Origin: Wurfbainia villosa
Lineage: Eukaryota > Streptophyta > Magnoliopsida > Zingiberales > Zingiberaceae
Direction of reading: 5' to 3'
Length of the DNA stretch: 64,000 bases
NCBI GenBank assembly: GCA_025175895.1
Contig: CM046003.1
Span: 30,463,245 to 30,527,244, forward strand
Made by a program: the position numbers and the translations under genes. Below, piece by piece: positions 1 through 11,835 of this stretch. Under the pieces are notes generated by a model. It made no database searches and was not told the DNA's origin. It saw nothing but the letters and a program-made list of their open reading frames with translations. Position 1 is the first letter of the stretch, and every line of letters begins with the position of its first letter.

Positions 1-1911
1 CATTGCTTGCTTGCGAAGAAATGAAGATACCTTTACTAAAGACGTACATGACCTGACAGAGATTGATCCCTAAATTGCAGAGACCATTTAAACATTATCC
101 GAGGAGTTCGGCCAGTTTAACAAAAGAGGCGGCACTTCAAGCTAGAGAAAAACAAGGTCATTGTTGAAGAGGTGGATAAGTTACTACAGGCTGGCCATAT
201 CAAAGAAATTTAATTCCCTGAGTGGGTTTCAAATGTAGTTTTGGTCCCCAAACCTTCTGGGCAGTGGAGGATGTGTATTGATTTTCACGATTTAAATAAA
301 GTCTTCCCTAAAGACCGCTACCCCTTGTCTTATATTGATCAATTGGTGAATTCTATAGTAGGATATGAAGTGGTGTTACTTTATGGATGCTTATCAGGGG
401 TATCATCAGATCTCATTAGCTCGGGACAATCAAAGGAGGGTTATATGCATATATAGTGATGCCCTTTAGGCTGAAGAATGTGGGAGTCACCTATCAAAGG
501 CTCATGGACAAAATATTCGCCAAACAGAAGGGCATAAATGTGGAAGTGTATGTTGATGATATTTTAGTAAAATCATGGCTCACTCGGGATCTGGTACAAG
601 ATCTTGAAGAAACATTTGCTACCCTTAAACGTTACAACATGAAGTTGAACCCAAAGAAGTATTTGTTCAGAGGAAAGAGTGGAAAGTTTTTAGGATATAT
701 TGTAACAAAAAATGGACTGCAGGCTAATCCCGAGAAGGTTCAAACACTGTAAAATATGAAGTCGCCTACCAATTTGCAGGAAACAAATAAATTAATAGGA
801 AGGATAGTTTCATTGTCTCGGTTTATAGCCAGGTCAGCAGATAGGGGGCTACCTTTCTTTCAAATTCTAAGGAAGGCTACTCAGTTTCAATGGAATGAAC
901 AGTGTGAGCAAGCTTTTCAGGAATTAAAGAAGTATTTGGCTGAGCTCCCTTTATTAGCCAAGCCCATTTCCGAAGAACCACTGTGGATATATCTAGCTAT
1001 ATCAGAAGGGGCAATCAGTTAAGTTTTACTAAGGCAGGAAGGTTCTTAGCAACAACCTATTTACTATACAAGTCATATATTGAAGGGGGTCGAGTTGCGA
1101 TATACTGAGTTGGAAAAGCTAGCACACATTTTAGTCTTGACTACTCGTAAGTTGAGGCCCTATTTCTTAGCTTATCCGATGAATGTGTTGACAAACAATG
1201 AGTTAGGTTGGGTGGTCACTAAACCTAATTTCTCGGGAAGACTAGCCAAATGGGTTGTGAAGCTGAGTGAGTATGATGTGTACTATTATCCTTGACTGCA
1301 ATCAAGGCTTAATCGCTGGCTATTTTTTTAGCTGAGGTGTCAGTGGGTTAAAAAAATAATTCGACGCAAGGAGGAGAAGAAGGAAATATATGGAAAATCT
1401 TCATGGATGGGCCTTCGAGGGCCGACGGGAGTGGAGTTAGAGTAGTACTAATATCTCCCTCCGAGGAAGAAACCCGTATAGCCATTCAATTGGAGTACAA
1501 GGCATCCAACAATGAGGCAGAATATAAAGCTATTCTAGCTGGATTACAAGCATCTCGGGCAGTAGGGGCCACTTCAGTTATAATGTATTCAGATTCACAA
1601 CTAGCAGTGTCACAGTTGCAGGGTGTCTTCGTTGTTCGAGAAGAGAGATTATTAAAGTATGCTGAGGGTTTTGAAAAATTGAAAGCTCATTTTCAAGAGG
1701 TACAGTTACAACAGATTCCAAGGGAGAAAAATACAAAGGTGGATGAACTAGCTCGGTTAGCGAGTACCCTGGCTGAATGGGAGTCTCGAGATTCTTTGTT
1801 CTTGGAAGTTCCTCATTCTTTAGACATATGCAGTGTAGAGGAGGCGATGTTGGGAGGCGATGATGTACCCAATTGGAAGACAAATATTATGATCTATCTG
1901 CAGCAAGGAAG
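1..1911 (+). pseudogene. Tat-lineage Ty3/gypsy pol fragment (RT, RNase H, second RNase H)
   Basis: A decayed retrotransposon polymerase fragment that enters from the left edge. Six blocks in shifting frames read as reverse transcriptase (VPKPSGQWRMCIDF near 243; catalytic YVDD at about 549-560), the connection/RNase H region (YTELEKLAHILVLTTRKLRPYF near 1100) and a second RNase H (FMDG near 1400, SNNEAEYKAIL near 1510, SDSQLAVSQLQG near 1590). The second, archaeal-type RNase H is characteristic of the Tat lineage. It is a diverged relative of the pol at 10420-12490, in the same orientation. Stops and frameshifts separate the blocks (for example TAA near 210, 750 and 1020). It ends abruptly around 1911, just after YLQQG, where an unrelated LTR begins. 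No LTR, gag or integrase of this copy is in the window. The assignment is firm; the exact junction is by eye. Confidence 0.9.
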
Positions 1912-2728
1912 TGTTCCTTCTTATAGGAGCGTTGATGGCGTGCTAGAGGGGGGTGAATAGCGGTTTTGCGTCTTCGCTTGGAATTCGATCATGATCGTCT
2001 CTACAATTTTTTAGTATGCGCAACGAAATATGAAATAAAGAATAAACTAAAGAACAAAACAATCACTTACATGTAATACACAAGATGTAATGTGGTTCGG
2101 AACCTAAGATTTCTACTCCACAGGTCGAGCTCAAATGAGCTCTAGTGATGCACACCACCACTAATAAACTCATTCTCGGTGACACACCGAAGGTAGAGAA
2201 ACCTCGTACAAATGATTACAACAGTAATAAAGAGATACAAGCAATTACACTAAGCAAATAAATACAGGTAAAGAAAAACACTTTACAAATGTAAGCTTTG
2301 AATGCTTGATATTTGGTTTCTTTTGGAATGACTTAAAGGTCTGGAATGCAGCAGCAATTCACCTTCAAATTCCTCAAGAAACGTTAGTCAAAATCCTCCT
2401 CTTCGTGCTCCTTATAAAGCTGTAACTAGGGCTAATTTTCGCCTAGCAGTTGACCGCCCCTGTAGTCGTTATCTCACAACGGCTCAATCCACGCTGGAAG
2501 AACTCCAACGGATACACTAATAGTCGACTGATCAATCGACTACCAAAGCTTTTGTTCTTATGTCCACTTAAATCAGTCGACTGCCCTTCATGGCAGTCGA
2601 TTGCTAAACCCTAGCATTCGACTACCAAGGCCACAAAACAGCAGTCGAGCATCAGTTGACTCCCGACCAGTCGATTGCTCGTAACCCCAATGGATTGATC
2701 GAAGTTGACTAGGCTGTCAAGTGTCAAA
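1912..2728 (-). repeat. Truncated LTR of the SIRE-like copia family, minus orientation
   Basis: The sequence GCTAGAGGGGGGTGAATAGC near 1940 is the reverse complement of the 3' end shared by all copia LTRs here (GCTATTCACCCCCCTCTAGC). It is followed by a U5/R-like stretch and TCGACTG-type motifs near 2525-2690. A plausible terminal TG lies at 1912. The piece stops at 2728, where the nearly parallel LTR of E4 starts, so only the 3' half of this LTR is present. It may be the target into which E4 inserted, but the other half was not found, so that cannot be tested here. Confidence 0.75.
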
Positions 2729-4283
2729 TGTAGAGAAATCATTGATCGCGCTAGAGGGGGGTGAATAGCGATTTTGTCATTTGATTTGGAATTCGATCGC
2801 GTGCTTGCTTGTCTACAATACTTGTTATGTGTAGCGAAAATAATAATAAAGCAATAACAAAATACGACAAATACAAACACACAAGTACAATCAAAATACA
2901 AGATATAACGTGGTTCAGAACCTAGGGTTCCTACTCCATGGTTGAGCTCAAATAAACTCTAGTGATGTAAATCACCACTAATGCACTCCTTCTCGGTGAT
3001 ACACCGGAGTAGAGAAACCTCGTACAAATGATTACAAAAATAATACAAGAGAAACAAGCAAATACAAAGAAATGAAAGAACTATGTAAAGAACACTTTAC
3101 AAGTGTGAGCTTTGAATGTTTTGCTTGTTGGTTTCTTGGATGAGCTTGAAGGACCCTAAAATGCACCAGCATTCACCTCAAATCTCCCATGGAATCGCTC
3201 AAGAAAGCATGGTCGAAATCCTCCACAAACTGCTCCTTTTATGACCTGCATGACTGATTCTACGGCTGACAGTCGACTGCCAAAAGGCCCCAGTCAACTG
3301 CCTATAGTGTCATTGTCTCACAACGGACTTGATCCATGTTAGCATTCCAGCCAATGGATACACTGGCAGTCGACTGTCATTGCCATCAGTCGATTGTCAT
3401 TACCTTAGTCGACTTCCAAGTTGACTATTGAGCTTTATGTGTTCGTGGCCACGAATAGCAATCGACTGCCCTGCTAAGGCCATGCCGTCGCAGTTGAGGG
3501 CTAGTCGACTCCTGACAAGTCGACTGGTCATAATCCCAATCAATTGCTCAGAGTCGACTTGGCTACCAAGTGTCAAAATACTTGACTAGTCAATTGCTAA
3601 ACCTCGAATATGAGATTTACCCCAAGTATAATACCCTCATACTTGCTAGACCACTCTTAGCTAGACCTAAGCCTTCTAGCCACCTCCATCAGCCTTACGC
3701 CTATTGGATCCCACTAAGTCATCCATGACTTGTTCATCCATACGCTAGCCTTTAGGTGCTTTTATCGGCTATTGTCATGCTAATTGTGTCTACATTGTCA
3801 AGGTACATTTGGGCTTATGCTGCCAAGAACACGCTTAGACTTTACGCTATCAAACATTGGACTTATACTGCCAAGACTATCGCCTGGACTTTACGTAGCC
3901 AATATCACACCCTTGGACTTTCTAATTGCTAAGGCCCATGTTTGGACTTTCCAATTGCCAAGACCCATGCTTGGACTTTCCATTGCCAAGTACCCATGAC
4001 TTGGGCTTTACCATTGCCAAGACCTATGCTTTGACTTTCCATGTCAAGTACCCAAGACTTGGACTTTACATACCAAGTACACAAGACTTGGACTTTACAT
4101 ACCAAGTACATAAGACTTGGACTTTATATGCCAAATACGTAAGACTTGGACTTCCCAAGCCAAGTACACAAGACTTGGATTTTCCATGACAATCACATTG
4201 TCATACATTTTGTCGAACATCAAAATACTACTCGAGTCAAACTCGAGTCTGATCAATCATGATCTGGGTCGATTGCATCAACA
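2729..4283 (-). repeat. 3' LTR of E4
   Basis: The LTR is about 1555 bp. Its right edge reads as TGTTGATGCAATCGACCCAG in sense, matching the TGTTGGTGCAATCGG start of the E2 and E3 LTRs, and it abuts a polypurine tract. It contains, in reverse complement, the family's U3 minisatellite (about 3790-4190; ACTTGGACTTTCC-type units), CAGTCGACTG-type motifs (about 3260-3600) and the CCCCCCTCTAGCG end at about 2750. The left end TGTAGAG at 2729 is inferred by alignment and is less certain than the right end. Confidence 0.82.
3790..4195 (-). repeat. U3 minisatellite of the E2/E3/E4 LTR family
   Basis: Units of roughly 25-32 bp of the form GGAAAGTCCAAG-CATG-GGTCTTGGCA in sense are repeated in tandem with variation. 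The same array occurs at 23740-23905, 34250-34425, 36285-36590 and 41420-41720, with different unit numbers. It creates spurious ORFs rich in LDF and LGL in both strands. I see no coding role. Confidence 0.8.
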
Positions 4284-4425
4284 ATCTCTCCCTTTTTTAT
4301 GTTTGACAAAAACCTTTGAGTTAGATCACCTAACTCGAACCAAACAATCTCCACAATTCTCCCTCTTTTTGACATACATTAAAAAGACTCTCTCCAAGGG
4401 TATCAATGTCTCATATCCCAATGAG
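4284..4425 (-). other. End of the E4 3' region with its polypurine tract
   Basis: In sense this ends AAAAAAGGGAGAGAT directly before the LTR start TGTTGATG, the usual polypurine-tract position. The remainder is non-coding 3' region; it continues at 44509 on the far side of E1. Confidence 0.75.
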
Positions 4426-5651
4426 TGTTAGGGCAATCAACCCATGTGATGTGGTTTGATGTGTGTGACAAAGGATTTAAGTTAGGATTGTATTGGATTT
4501 GATGTGTGCGTTGAAGTCATGCAGAACTTAGTAATTCGCACATGGAGCATTGGCAAGTTTCACCTCTCATGACTTGATCTTTGAGTCAGTGAAAGATGCA
4601 TTGCAGAAGCCGTGCGCTTGGTGCATCCGAGGGACCGTCGGACGAGGAGCATTGGAGTGAAGCCGGAGGAAGTAGAGATGCGAAGGATGGCGCTGCGAAA
4701 CTGTGCACTTGGCACATCCGAAGGATGTGGCCGGATGAAGACAACTTCAAAGGCGAGGGACTCTAAGGGAATGAGAGTGAGCGATTGTAACCCGAGACGG
4801 AGTAGCGCTTAGGTGAAACTTGGCCGATTGGCTAAGTGTCAGATGGGATTTTCCGACATCAGTTGACTATCATACCATGGCAGTCGACTGCTCCAAGTCG
4901 ACTTAGACTCGACTGGTGTTCGAGTCAGGTTTGTGTCCCAGCAGTCGACTGCCAAGGGTTGGCAGTCGACTGCCGAAACCATCAGTCGACTGCTGATGGC
5001 AGCAGTCGACTGGTCGTGAGGGTTTTGGGCACAGAATGGTTGTTAGTCAACTGCTCACTCGCGGGACTCGACTGTTGGCTCTATCAGTCGACTGATGGGA
5101 AGATCAGTTGACTGATGTGGGAGCCGTTGGATGAAATCCAACGTGGAAGAAGCTGTTATAAGGCAACGGCTACAGGGGCAGTCGACTGATTGAGGCATTA
5201 GTCGACTTTCAGGTGCCCAACGGGAAGAAAGACTTCTTCTCTATAAAAAGAAGCCATGGGTCAACTTGGGACCCTAATGCTTTAACTCCAATCAACACCC
5301 AAGTGACCAAAACGCTTCCCTACTCTTCTTACTTGCTTTTATCTAAATTCTATTGTAAGAAGAGTGATCTTGTAAGAAAAGATTACCTCCACCTTTCTTG
5401 GTTCCAAGGAGAGAATAGTGGAAGTTTAGGCGTGATTCACCTGGAATGAATCGGTCCGTGGATTAGCGGCAAGGTCATGAACCACGTTATACACTCTTGT
5501 TAGCGTTTGTATTTCTTGTTTCTTTGTTTTGTCTTTAGCTTTATATTTCCTCTTGCGCTAACCGTAATTTGTAGACAATTCAACGAGCAATTCCACCGTA
5601 TGCGAAAGAGGGCTATTCACCCACCTCTAGCCGGCCACCGACGTTCCAACA
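4426..5651 (+). repeat. 5' LTR of E1
   Basis: This LTR is 1226 bp, TGTTAGGGCAATC...CGTTCCAACA. It holds a dense cluster of CAGTCGACTG-like palindromes (about 4860-5210), a TATA box at 5242-5249, and the conserved end CTATTCACCCACCTCTAGCCGG near 5613-5635. Its partner is at 43286-44503. ORFs at 4612-5111 run through the palindromes and are not genes. Confidence 0.92.
5242..5249 (+). promoter_or_regulatory. LTR TATA box (E1)
   Basis: CTATAAAAAG lies about 30 bp downstream of the last palindrome of the LTR cluster. The same arrangement occurs in the 3' LTR at 44094-44101 and, with TATAAAAGG, in the other copia LTRs. This is the likely start region of the element transcript. Confidence 0.65.
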
Positions 5652-5667
5652 AGTGGTATCAGAGCCA
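5652..5667 (+). other. Primer binding site of E1
   Basis: AGTGGTATCAGAGCC directly follows the LTR end. TGGTATCAGAGC is the standard plant copia site, complementary to the 3' end of initiator methionine tRNA. The same site follows the LTRs of E2 (28168), E3 (37571) and, in reverse, E5. Confidence 0.92.
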
Positions 5668-5713
5668 GGTCGCTTGTCACCGGACTAACCACTGCAACAA
5701 GCACAATCAAGAG

Positions 5714-7165
5714 ATGACCGACTCCAACATTCATCCGCCAAAGTTTGAAGAAGAATTCGCTTGGTGGAAAAAGCGAATAGAGATATTCTTCGAGACCGAT
5801 TTTGACATAATGCTCACTATGGAAAATGGTTTCGAAGTTCTTAGGGATGAAGAGGGGGAGCCACTAGAGAAATCGAGATGAACCAAGAAGCAAAGGGAGG
5901 AGCACTTGGCAAATTCAAAGGTCAAGCACCATTTATTCAATGTGCTTCCCCAACAAGAGATCAACCGGATTGGGGAGTGCTCAAGTGCCAAAGAGATGTG
6001 GGAAAGATTGGTAGAGCTTCATAAAGACACTTCGGAAGCCAAATTAGCAAGAAGAGACCTTCTCCGCTCCCAATTCAACAACATCAAACTTGATAAAGGG
6101 GAGAAGATATTATCATTACACTCTAGATTCAAGGAAATAATTAATGGATTGTCTAGTGTAGGTGAAAAGCTCTCCAACCGGAATATGGTTATGAAGGCTA
6201 TAGATGTCTTTCCCCGGTCCTCAAAATGGAGCTCCATGGTGGACTCCTATAAATCGAAGAATTTAGAGGTGAGCACCCTAGAAGAATTCTTCTTCACCAT
6301 GGAGCTACATGAAACAAGACTTGAAGGAGTAATTGAAGAACCAAGCATCAAGCCATCAAGGGGAGTGACACTAGTAGCCAACAAGGGGAAGAAGAAGAAG
6401 GAGACTCCCTCCTCATCCGATGAAGACTCCTCCTCCTCCTCCTCCATAGATAGCACGGAAGAAGCCTACATGGTAAGGAAGGTAAGACGTGCACTTAAAA
6501 ATTTTAAATTTAACAAATCTAATGATAGGAGGAGAAGGCCAAGGAGAAAGATAATTTGCCACAATTGCCAAGGAGAGGGACATATAAGAGATGATTTTCC
6601 CCTCTTGAACAAGAGCAAAGAAGAGAGGAGGAAGAAAGAAGAAAAGAAGAAGGGGAGCAAGAAGAAGGAGGATGAAAAGAAGGCCAAAGAAAAGGGGAAG
6701 GCTAAAGCACATAAGGCCACATGGGATGAGCCATCATCCTCATCATCCGAAGAAGAAGCCTTCACAAATCTTGCCCTAATGGGGATAGATGACTTGGACT
6801 CCACCTCCTCCGAGGAAGAAGAAAGAAGCACTAGCGAGGAGGAGAGCTCAAGTGAAGGGGGAGCGTCCTCATCTTCATCCTCATCATCGGAAGGGGATTT
6901 GGTAAGTGAGGTAACAAATCTCCCTCTCAAGAAAATTATGTCTTTGATTTCTAGCTTAACTAAGGAATTATTTAGGGCTAAAAAGAAAAACAAAGCATGA
7001 AAAATGAAATTAAGACCCTAGAAGAAAAGCTAGAAAAATCATATTTAAATGTGAATGATAATGTTTCTTCTAGTATCAATAATGCATGCTCACATGATGA
7101 TTACATACCTTTTAATGTTAATGATGCATGTATTGAGGAGAATAGGATTTTAAGGGAAAAGGTAG
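5714..7165 (+). pseudogene. gag of E1, 5' part (UBN2-type, one zinc knuckle), split by the Tat insertion
   Basis: Capsid/nucleocapsid-like protein of a copia element. The ATG at 5714 lies 47 bp after the primer site; a TGA near 5878 (likely from CGA) breaks it and the frame continues from 5906 to 7000. The UBN2-like core has motifs such as AKEMWERLVELH and NRNMVMKAIDVFPRSSKW. A zinc knuckle near 6556-6600 reads CHNCQGEGHIRDDF, so the last Cys of CCHC has become Phe. Ser/Glu- and Lys-rich stretches and a C-terminal coiled coil (about 6997-7165) follow. The reading frame resumes at 23380 after the 16.2-kb Tat insertion. It is related to the E5 gag rather than to the E2/E3 gag. Not functional as it stands. 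Confidence 0.88.
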
Positions 7166-8154
7166 TGATACTGCTGTTACCTTTTCTTTGTGAACCGGGT
7201 AAGAGTACTCTCATGTAAGACACTATCCGTACCGAGAATCAGTTCGGCAAGGGAAGCGAAGTAGAATGGTTCGGGCGCGACAGTCTGGGGCAATTGGAAC
7301 GGGAGGACAGTTCGAGGTAATTGGCACGGTGGGGCGATCGTGGAGATCATTTTGGTACGGGGTGGATAAAAATTGGTTCAGTCTAGCAGGCCCGGAAATG
7401 GTTCGGTGCGAGGAAAAAAGAGGAGTTGGTACGGGCTATTGAGAAGAGCCTAATGGCTACGCTGCACGTGAGCAGTAGGTTTATATTAGTTTCGTCGAAG
7501 GTAAATAGTTGAAAGGGGCAGGTTAGCATATTTTTCAAAATGTAGATAAGAAGTTATTACACAACAGGAGAGGGCCCCCACATAATATTCCTAGGAGCCT
7601 TCGCTCCTCGTATCTATAACAGAATGATTCTCCAGATGGGCTAGGTGGCCACGTGTACGACAAAGGAGGCTTGCGATGCAATAGCTGGCAAAAGGAAGAG
7701 GATAAAAGGAAAAAGCAAGGCAAATAGAAGGGGATCCGCATTATTCCAACCAGCAAGAGGCGAAGGTACATTCTAAAGGGGAGAGCAACCACTTCACCAG
7801 AGAAGGAGATAAGGAGAGTAGTGATCTCCATCTTTCTTATACTATTTCCTGTATCTTGACCTAATTGTAAAAGGTTTTCTCCTCCACCTTCGGAAGTTCT
7901 TTCCGTGAAGGAGGACGTTCATAGTGAAAGTGCTTTGACACAGTAGCTGGTGGGAGAGCTCACCTCTATGGAGTAGGAATCCTTATTCTGAACCACGTTA
8001 TATCCTGTGTCTTTGTTTGTTGCTTGTGTTGGCTTACGTGTCTTTGCTTCACGTTTCATTTTACTGTTGCGCCCGGAGAGAACCCCCTAAGCTTCCTTCG
8101 CGCCCTACTGCGTTGAAAGGAAGTCTGCAGATCTTCTTCCCCTTCACCGCATCA
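7166..8154 (+). repeat. 5' LTR of the Tat element
   Basis: This LTR is 989 bp, TGATACTGCTGTTACC...CACCGCATCA. It lacks the TCGACTG palindromes seen in the copia LTRs. The pair with 22402-23379 is co-linear throughout. Short ORFs in both strands recur at the same places in both LTRs and have no recognised product. Confidence 0.95.
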
Positions 8155-8155
8155 G

Positions 8156-8175
8156 TTGGCACCGTCTGTGGGAAA
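8156..8175 (+). other. Primer binding site of the Tat element
   Basis: TTGGCACCGTCTGTGGGAAA follows the LTR after one base. This TGGCxCCGTCTGTGGG form is common next to plant gypsy LTRs. I did not assign the tRNA. Confidence 0.75.
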
Positions 8176-8193
8176 TTTTGAGCAAGACGTAGT

Positions 8194-9500
8194 GATGCAG
8201 CCGGAAGAAATACAACACCTAGTAGCCTCCGCTGCGGAGGAAAACCCCATCACGATACTACCGTCACAACTAAGAGCCATGGTGGACAACGTCGTGGTCG
8301 AGGCCCTCGCCAGAGAAAGGAGAAGGATGGGGTATCTTCATCCTCATTCTGGTGAACCTTCCTCTCGTGGGCCGCCACCAGAGATGCCTTCTCCACCTCG
8401 TACAACCACTAACATTGAAGCATTGCCTGGAGAGGGACTAGGGGGGTGAGTTCATCAGACAACTTTTCCATTAACCCAGAATCGACGAGAAGAGCAGGGC
8501 GAAAGTCGGTCCAGGCTCCAGAGATTTATGAGCCCAACCCTTTCACCATGGACATCTTTTTTGATGTCCCGCCGTGGTACTTCAGGAATCCCCAAGTAGA
8601 CAAGTACGACGACACAACGGATCCGGAAGAACACCTATCACAATTTTTCAGAGCGGCCTCGCTCCACTGCTATACTGACGCCCTCAAGTGCCGAGTCTTC
8701 CGGACCACCTTAACCGGCTCAGCATAAAAATGGTTTAACACCCTGTCCCCGGGATCTATTACTTGTTTTGTCGATTTTCAGGGGATGTTCCGCCAAGAGT
8801 TGCCAGCTGCAAGGCGTACAAGCACGATGCTTCCATCCTGCTGCACATTACGTAGGGGCCCTCAGAGTCGCTTAGAGGGTATCTTCATCGGTTCACTTCC
8901 ATCGTCAGGAGCATCCCTTCAGCAAGGTCGGATGCTTTCAGGGTGCCCATTCCGCACGGGCTAAGGGAGCATTTTGTCCTTAGTTCACTTTTGAGAAAGC
9001 CTGCGAACAACTATGAGGAGCTATTGAGCCGTACGGAGAAATATATCAACGAGGAAAAAGGGCTGAAAGTTCGGAGAGCCGAACGAGCCTCCGCAATGGT
9101 CCCTATCGAAAGAAATCGTCCTGCAGCCCCTCGAGCACCTCCCAGACGGGAGTATGCGCGACCCTTCCTACCGGAGGCTCCCAGGCCTCGGTTATTGCTA
9201 CAGGGCGCTCGCCCCGTACAACCATTGTAGATCATGGCTACCGATGCAGTCCCTCCCCAGAGGACTTGGAAGGAGCGAGAGATGGAATTCTATGACCAGC
9301 AAGGTCTTCTACAGCGGCCAATGGGTTATAGGGGAGTGCCTCGTAACCCTCCCACCCCGTTCTTTTGCTAGTACCATATGGAGTACGACCACGCTAGTGG
9401 TCGATGTTTCAAATTGTAAGAAGAACTGGAGCGCCTCCGAGCCTCTTACCCACAGCTGCGGCCTCAGACTGGAGGACCTGCACGGCGAGGCCAACGACCC
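8194..9500 (+). pseudogene. Tat gag (broken)
   Basis: The first ATG after the primer site is at 8194. The Retrotrans_gag core lies at about 8520-8800, with PFTMDIFFDVPPWYF, YDDTTDPEEHLSQF and the LHCYTDALKCRVF motif, followed by a stop after LTGSA near 8727 where the family reads on into WFN. A C-terminal part at 8943-9230 contains KYINEEKGLKVRRAER and Pro/Arg-rich sequence. A degenerate zinc-knuckle region is likely near 9370-9440. At least three frame changes and several stops make it inactive. gag and pol appear to have been one reading frame originally. Confidence 0.85.
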
Positions 9501-9627
9501 AATGTGACTCGTCTGGGGCCATATAACCAACGGCTGCAGGTTACTTTCCCTCCATACCCTCAGACTCCGGCCGAGGAGGGTATCTCACAAGGAGGCCCAT
9601 CGAGTGAGGGCCCATCATCTGATATGG

Positions 9628-10420
9628 ATAACGTCCCCACATGGGGGGTTATTCACGTTATTGCAGGGGGATCCATTGATGGGGATTCCAATCAGGAACG
9701 AAAATCATATGCTCGTCTCATGGAAAGCTTGGCTATAGTCACTGATCAATCTGTCCAAACAGCGCCGTCGATTTTGTTCGGACCGGAAGATCTCTGAGGT
9801 ATTCTGCTGCCTCACACGGATGCTTTGGTGATCCATATTTCCCTGGCCAACTATGAAGTGCCCAGGGTACTAGTTGATTCGAGGAGTTCTGTCAACATCC
9901 TCTTCCAGGAGGCTTTTGGATAGATACAGCTGGAAAACGCCCAGCTAGAAGACGTGGCCACACCCCTCTTCGGGTTCGCTGCACATGTGGTCCACCCCAC
10001 AGGGCAGATTTCGTTGCCCCTAACTCTGGGCACCAAGCCCAGCCAAAAAACCAATATAGTTCCTTTTCTTATTGTGGACGCTTCGTCCACCTATAATGCA
10101 ATTTTGGGTCGCCCCTTCCTCTCCATTTTTTAGGCGGTGGCTTCTCCGTATCACCAAAAGGTGAAATTTTCGGTCGGGCAGCTGATTGCAGAGGTCAGAG
10201 GCGAGCAAAAGGCCACCAGGAGCTGCTACGTGCAAATGGTCAGGGATGACCAAAAAAAAGCTCGAACCGATGACCTCAAAGGGAAAGCCATTGTAATTTT
10301 GGACGTCTGCGTGCTGGAAGAATCTCCCCCCAAGGCAGACAAAATAGAAGAAGGAGAGCTGGTGGAGATAGCTCCCGGAAAGGTCACTCGGGTAGCACAA
10401 CAACTGGAGGTCAAAGAGGA
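9628..10420 (+). pseudogene. Tat protease region
   Basis: Aspartic protease of the polyprotein. The stretch GVIHVIAGG near 9650, the active-site strand at about 9868-9900 and NAILGRPFL near 10100 are typical of Tat proteases. The active site reads VLVDSRSSVNIL, where the family usually has D-S-G-S-S, so Gly is replaced by Arg, which should inactivate it. Stops near 9797, 9921 and 10130 break the frame. It is followed without spacer by the linker to RT (10137-10637). Confidence 0.82.
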
Positions 10421-11830
10421 GCTGGTGGCCTGTCTAAAGAAGAATGAAGACATTTTTGCTGAAGATGTGCATAATCTTACAGGGATCGACCCTCGCGTCG
10501 CTGAACATCACCTCAATATTACCAGAGGTGTCCGACCCGTCCAACAGAAGCGGCGACATTTTGGACCCGAAAAGGACAAAGTAATAGCTGAAGAAGTAGA
10601 TAAATTGTTGAAAGCGGGTCACGTGAAAGAAATTTAATTCCCCTAGTGGGTCTCTAATGTAGTCCTGGTCCCCAAGCCCTCTGGGCAGTGGAGGATATGT
10701 ATCGACTTCCGTGATTTAAATAAAGTGTGCCCTTAAGACTGCTACCCCTTGCCTCATATTGATCAGTTGGTAGACTCTACGGTAGAATATGAGGTGGTGT
10801 CCTTAATGGATGCTTACCAGGGATATCACCAGATACCACTGGCCAAAGAAGATCAGAAGAGGGTTAGTTTTGTAACGACAGGAGGGTTATATGCTTATGT
10901 GGTAATGCCCTTCGGACTAAAAAATGCAGGGGCTACATACCAACGGCTCATGGATAAAATCTTTGCGGAGTAAAAAGGGAAAAATGTGGAATTTTATGTG
11001 GACGACATCCTGGTCAAATCAAAAACCACTCGGGATTTGGTTAAAGATCTAGATGAAACTTTCGCTATCTTGAGACGATATAACATGAAGCTGAACCCTA
11101 AAAAATGTCTATTCGGGGTGAAGAGCGGGAAATTTTTGGGATATATAGTAACTGAGAAGGGACTGCAGGCTAACTCAGAGAAGGTGCAAGCATTATGCAA
11201 TATGAAGTCATCCACTAATTTGCGAGAGACTCAAAAGCTAGTAGAGAGAATTGTTTCCTTGTCTCGATTTATAGCCAGATCGACGGATAAGGGGCTACCT
11301 TTTTTCAAGATTTTACGCAAAGCTACTAAATTTCAATGGGATGATCAATGCAAGCAGACTTTTCAAGAGCTGAAGAAGTATCTGACTGGACTTCCGCTGT
11401 TAGCCAAGCCAGTGGCAGGAGAGCCATTGTGGATGTATTTAGCCGTCTCAGAATGAGTTATTAGTTCAGTTTTATTGAAGCAAGAAGGTTCTCATCAGCA
11501 GCCTATCTATTATACCAGTCATATCCTGAAAGGGCTTGAATCTCGTTACACGGAGCTGGAGAAGTTGGCGTATATTCTAGTTTTGACAGCCCGCAAGTTG
11601 AGGCCATACTTTCTAGCTCATCCTATCAATGTTTTGACTCATAGTGAATTAGGTAAGGTGGTTATTAAGCCTAACTTTTCTGGGGGACTGGCTAAATGGG
11701 TCGTAGAAGTAAGTAAATATGACATTCACTACCAACCCCGAACCATTATCAAGACCCAGGCTCTCGCTGATTTTCTAGCTGAGGTACCTATTGGTTCAGA
11801 AAATAGCTCGTCGGCAAAAGGGGAAGGATC
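10420..11830 (+). pseudogene. Tat reverse transcriptase and first RNase H
   Basis: RVT_1-type reverse transcriptase. VVLVPKPSGQWRICIDFRDLNK begins near 10660; LMDAYQGYHQIPL is near 10806; VMPFGLKNAGATYQRLMDK is near 10902; the catalytic YVDDILVKS is near 10995. The connection and first RNase H region follow with YTELEKLAYILVLTARKLRPYF near 11545, a form that in Tat elements lacks the full catalytic set. Stops interrupt it near 10634, 10644, 10733, 10971 and 11455. Apart from these stops the domain is well preserved. Confidence 0.92.
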
Positions 11831-11835
11831 GGAGG

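Noticed and set aside
5652..5667. tRNA gene fragment
   Set aside because: The match to initiator methionine tRNA is the 12-18 nt primer site of an LTR element, not a gene.
6413..6993. Antisense ORFs across the E1 gag (99 and 175 codons)
   Set aside because: They are shadows of the Ser/Glu- and Lys-rich gag; low complexity and no domain, unlike the antisense ORFs in the Tat 3' region.
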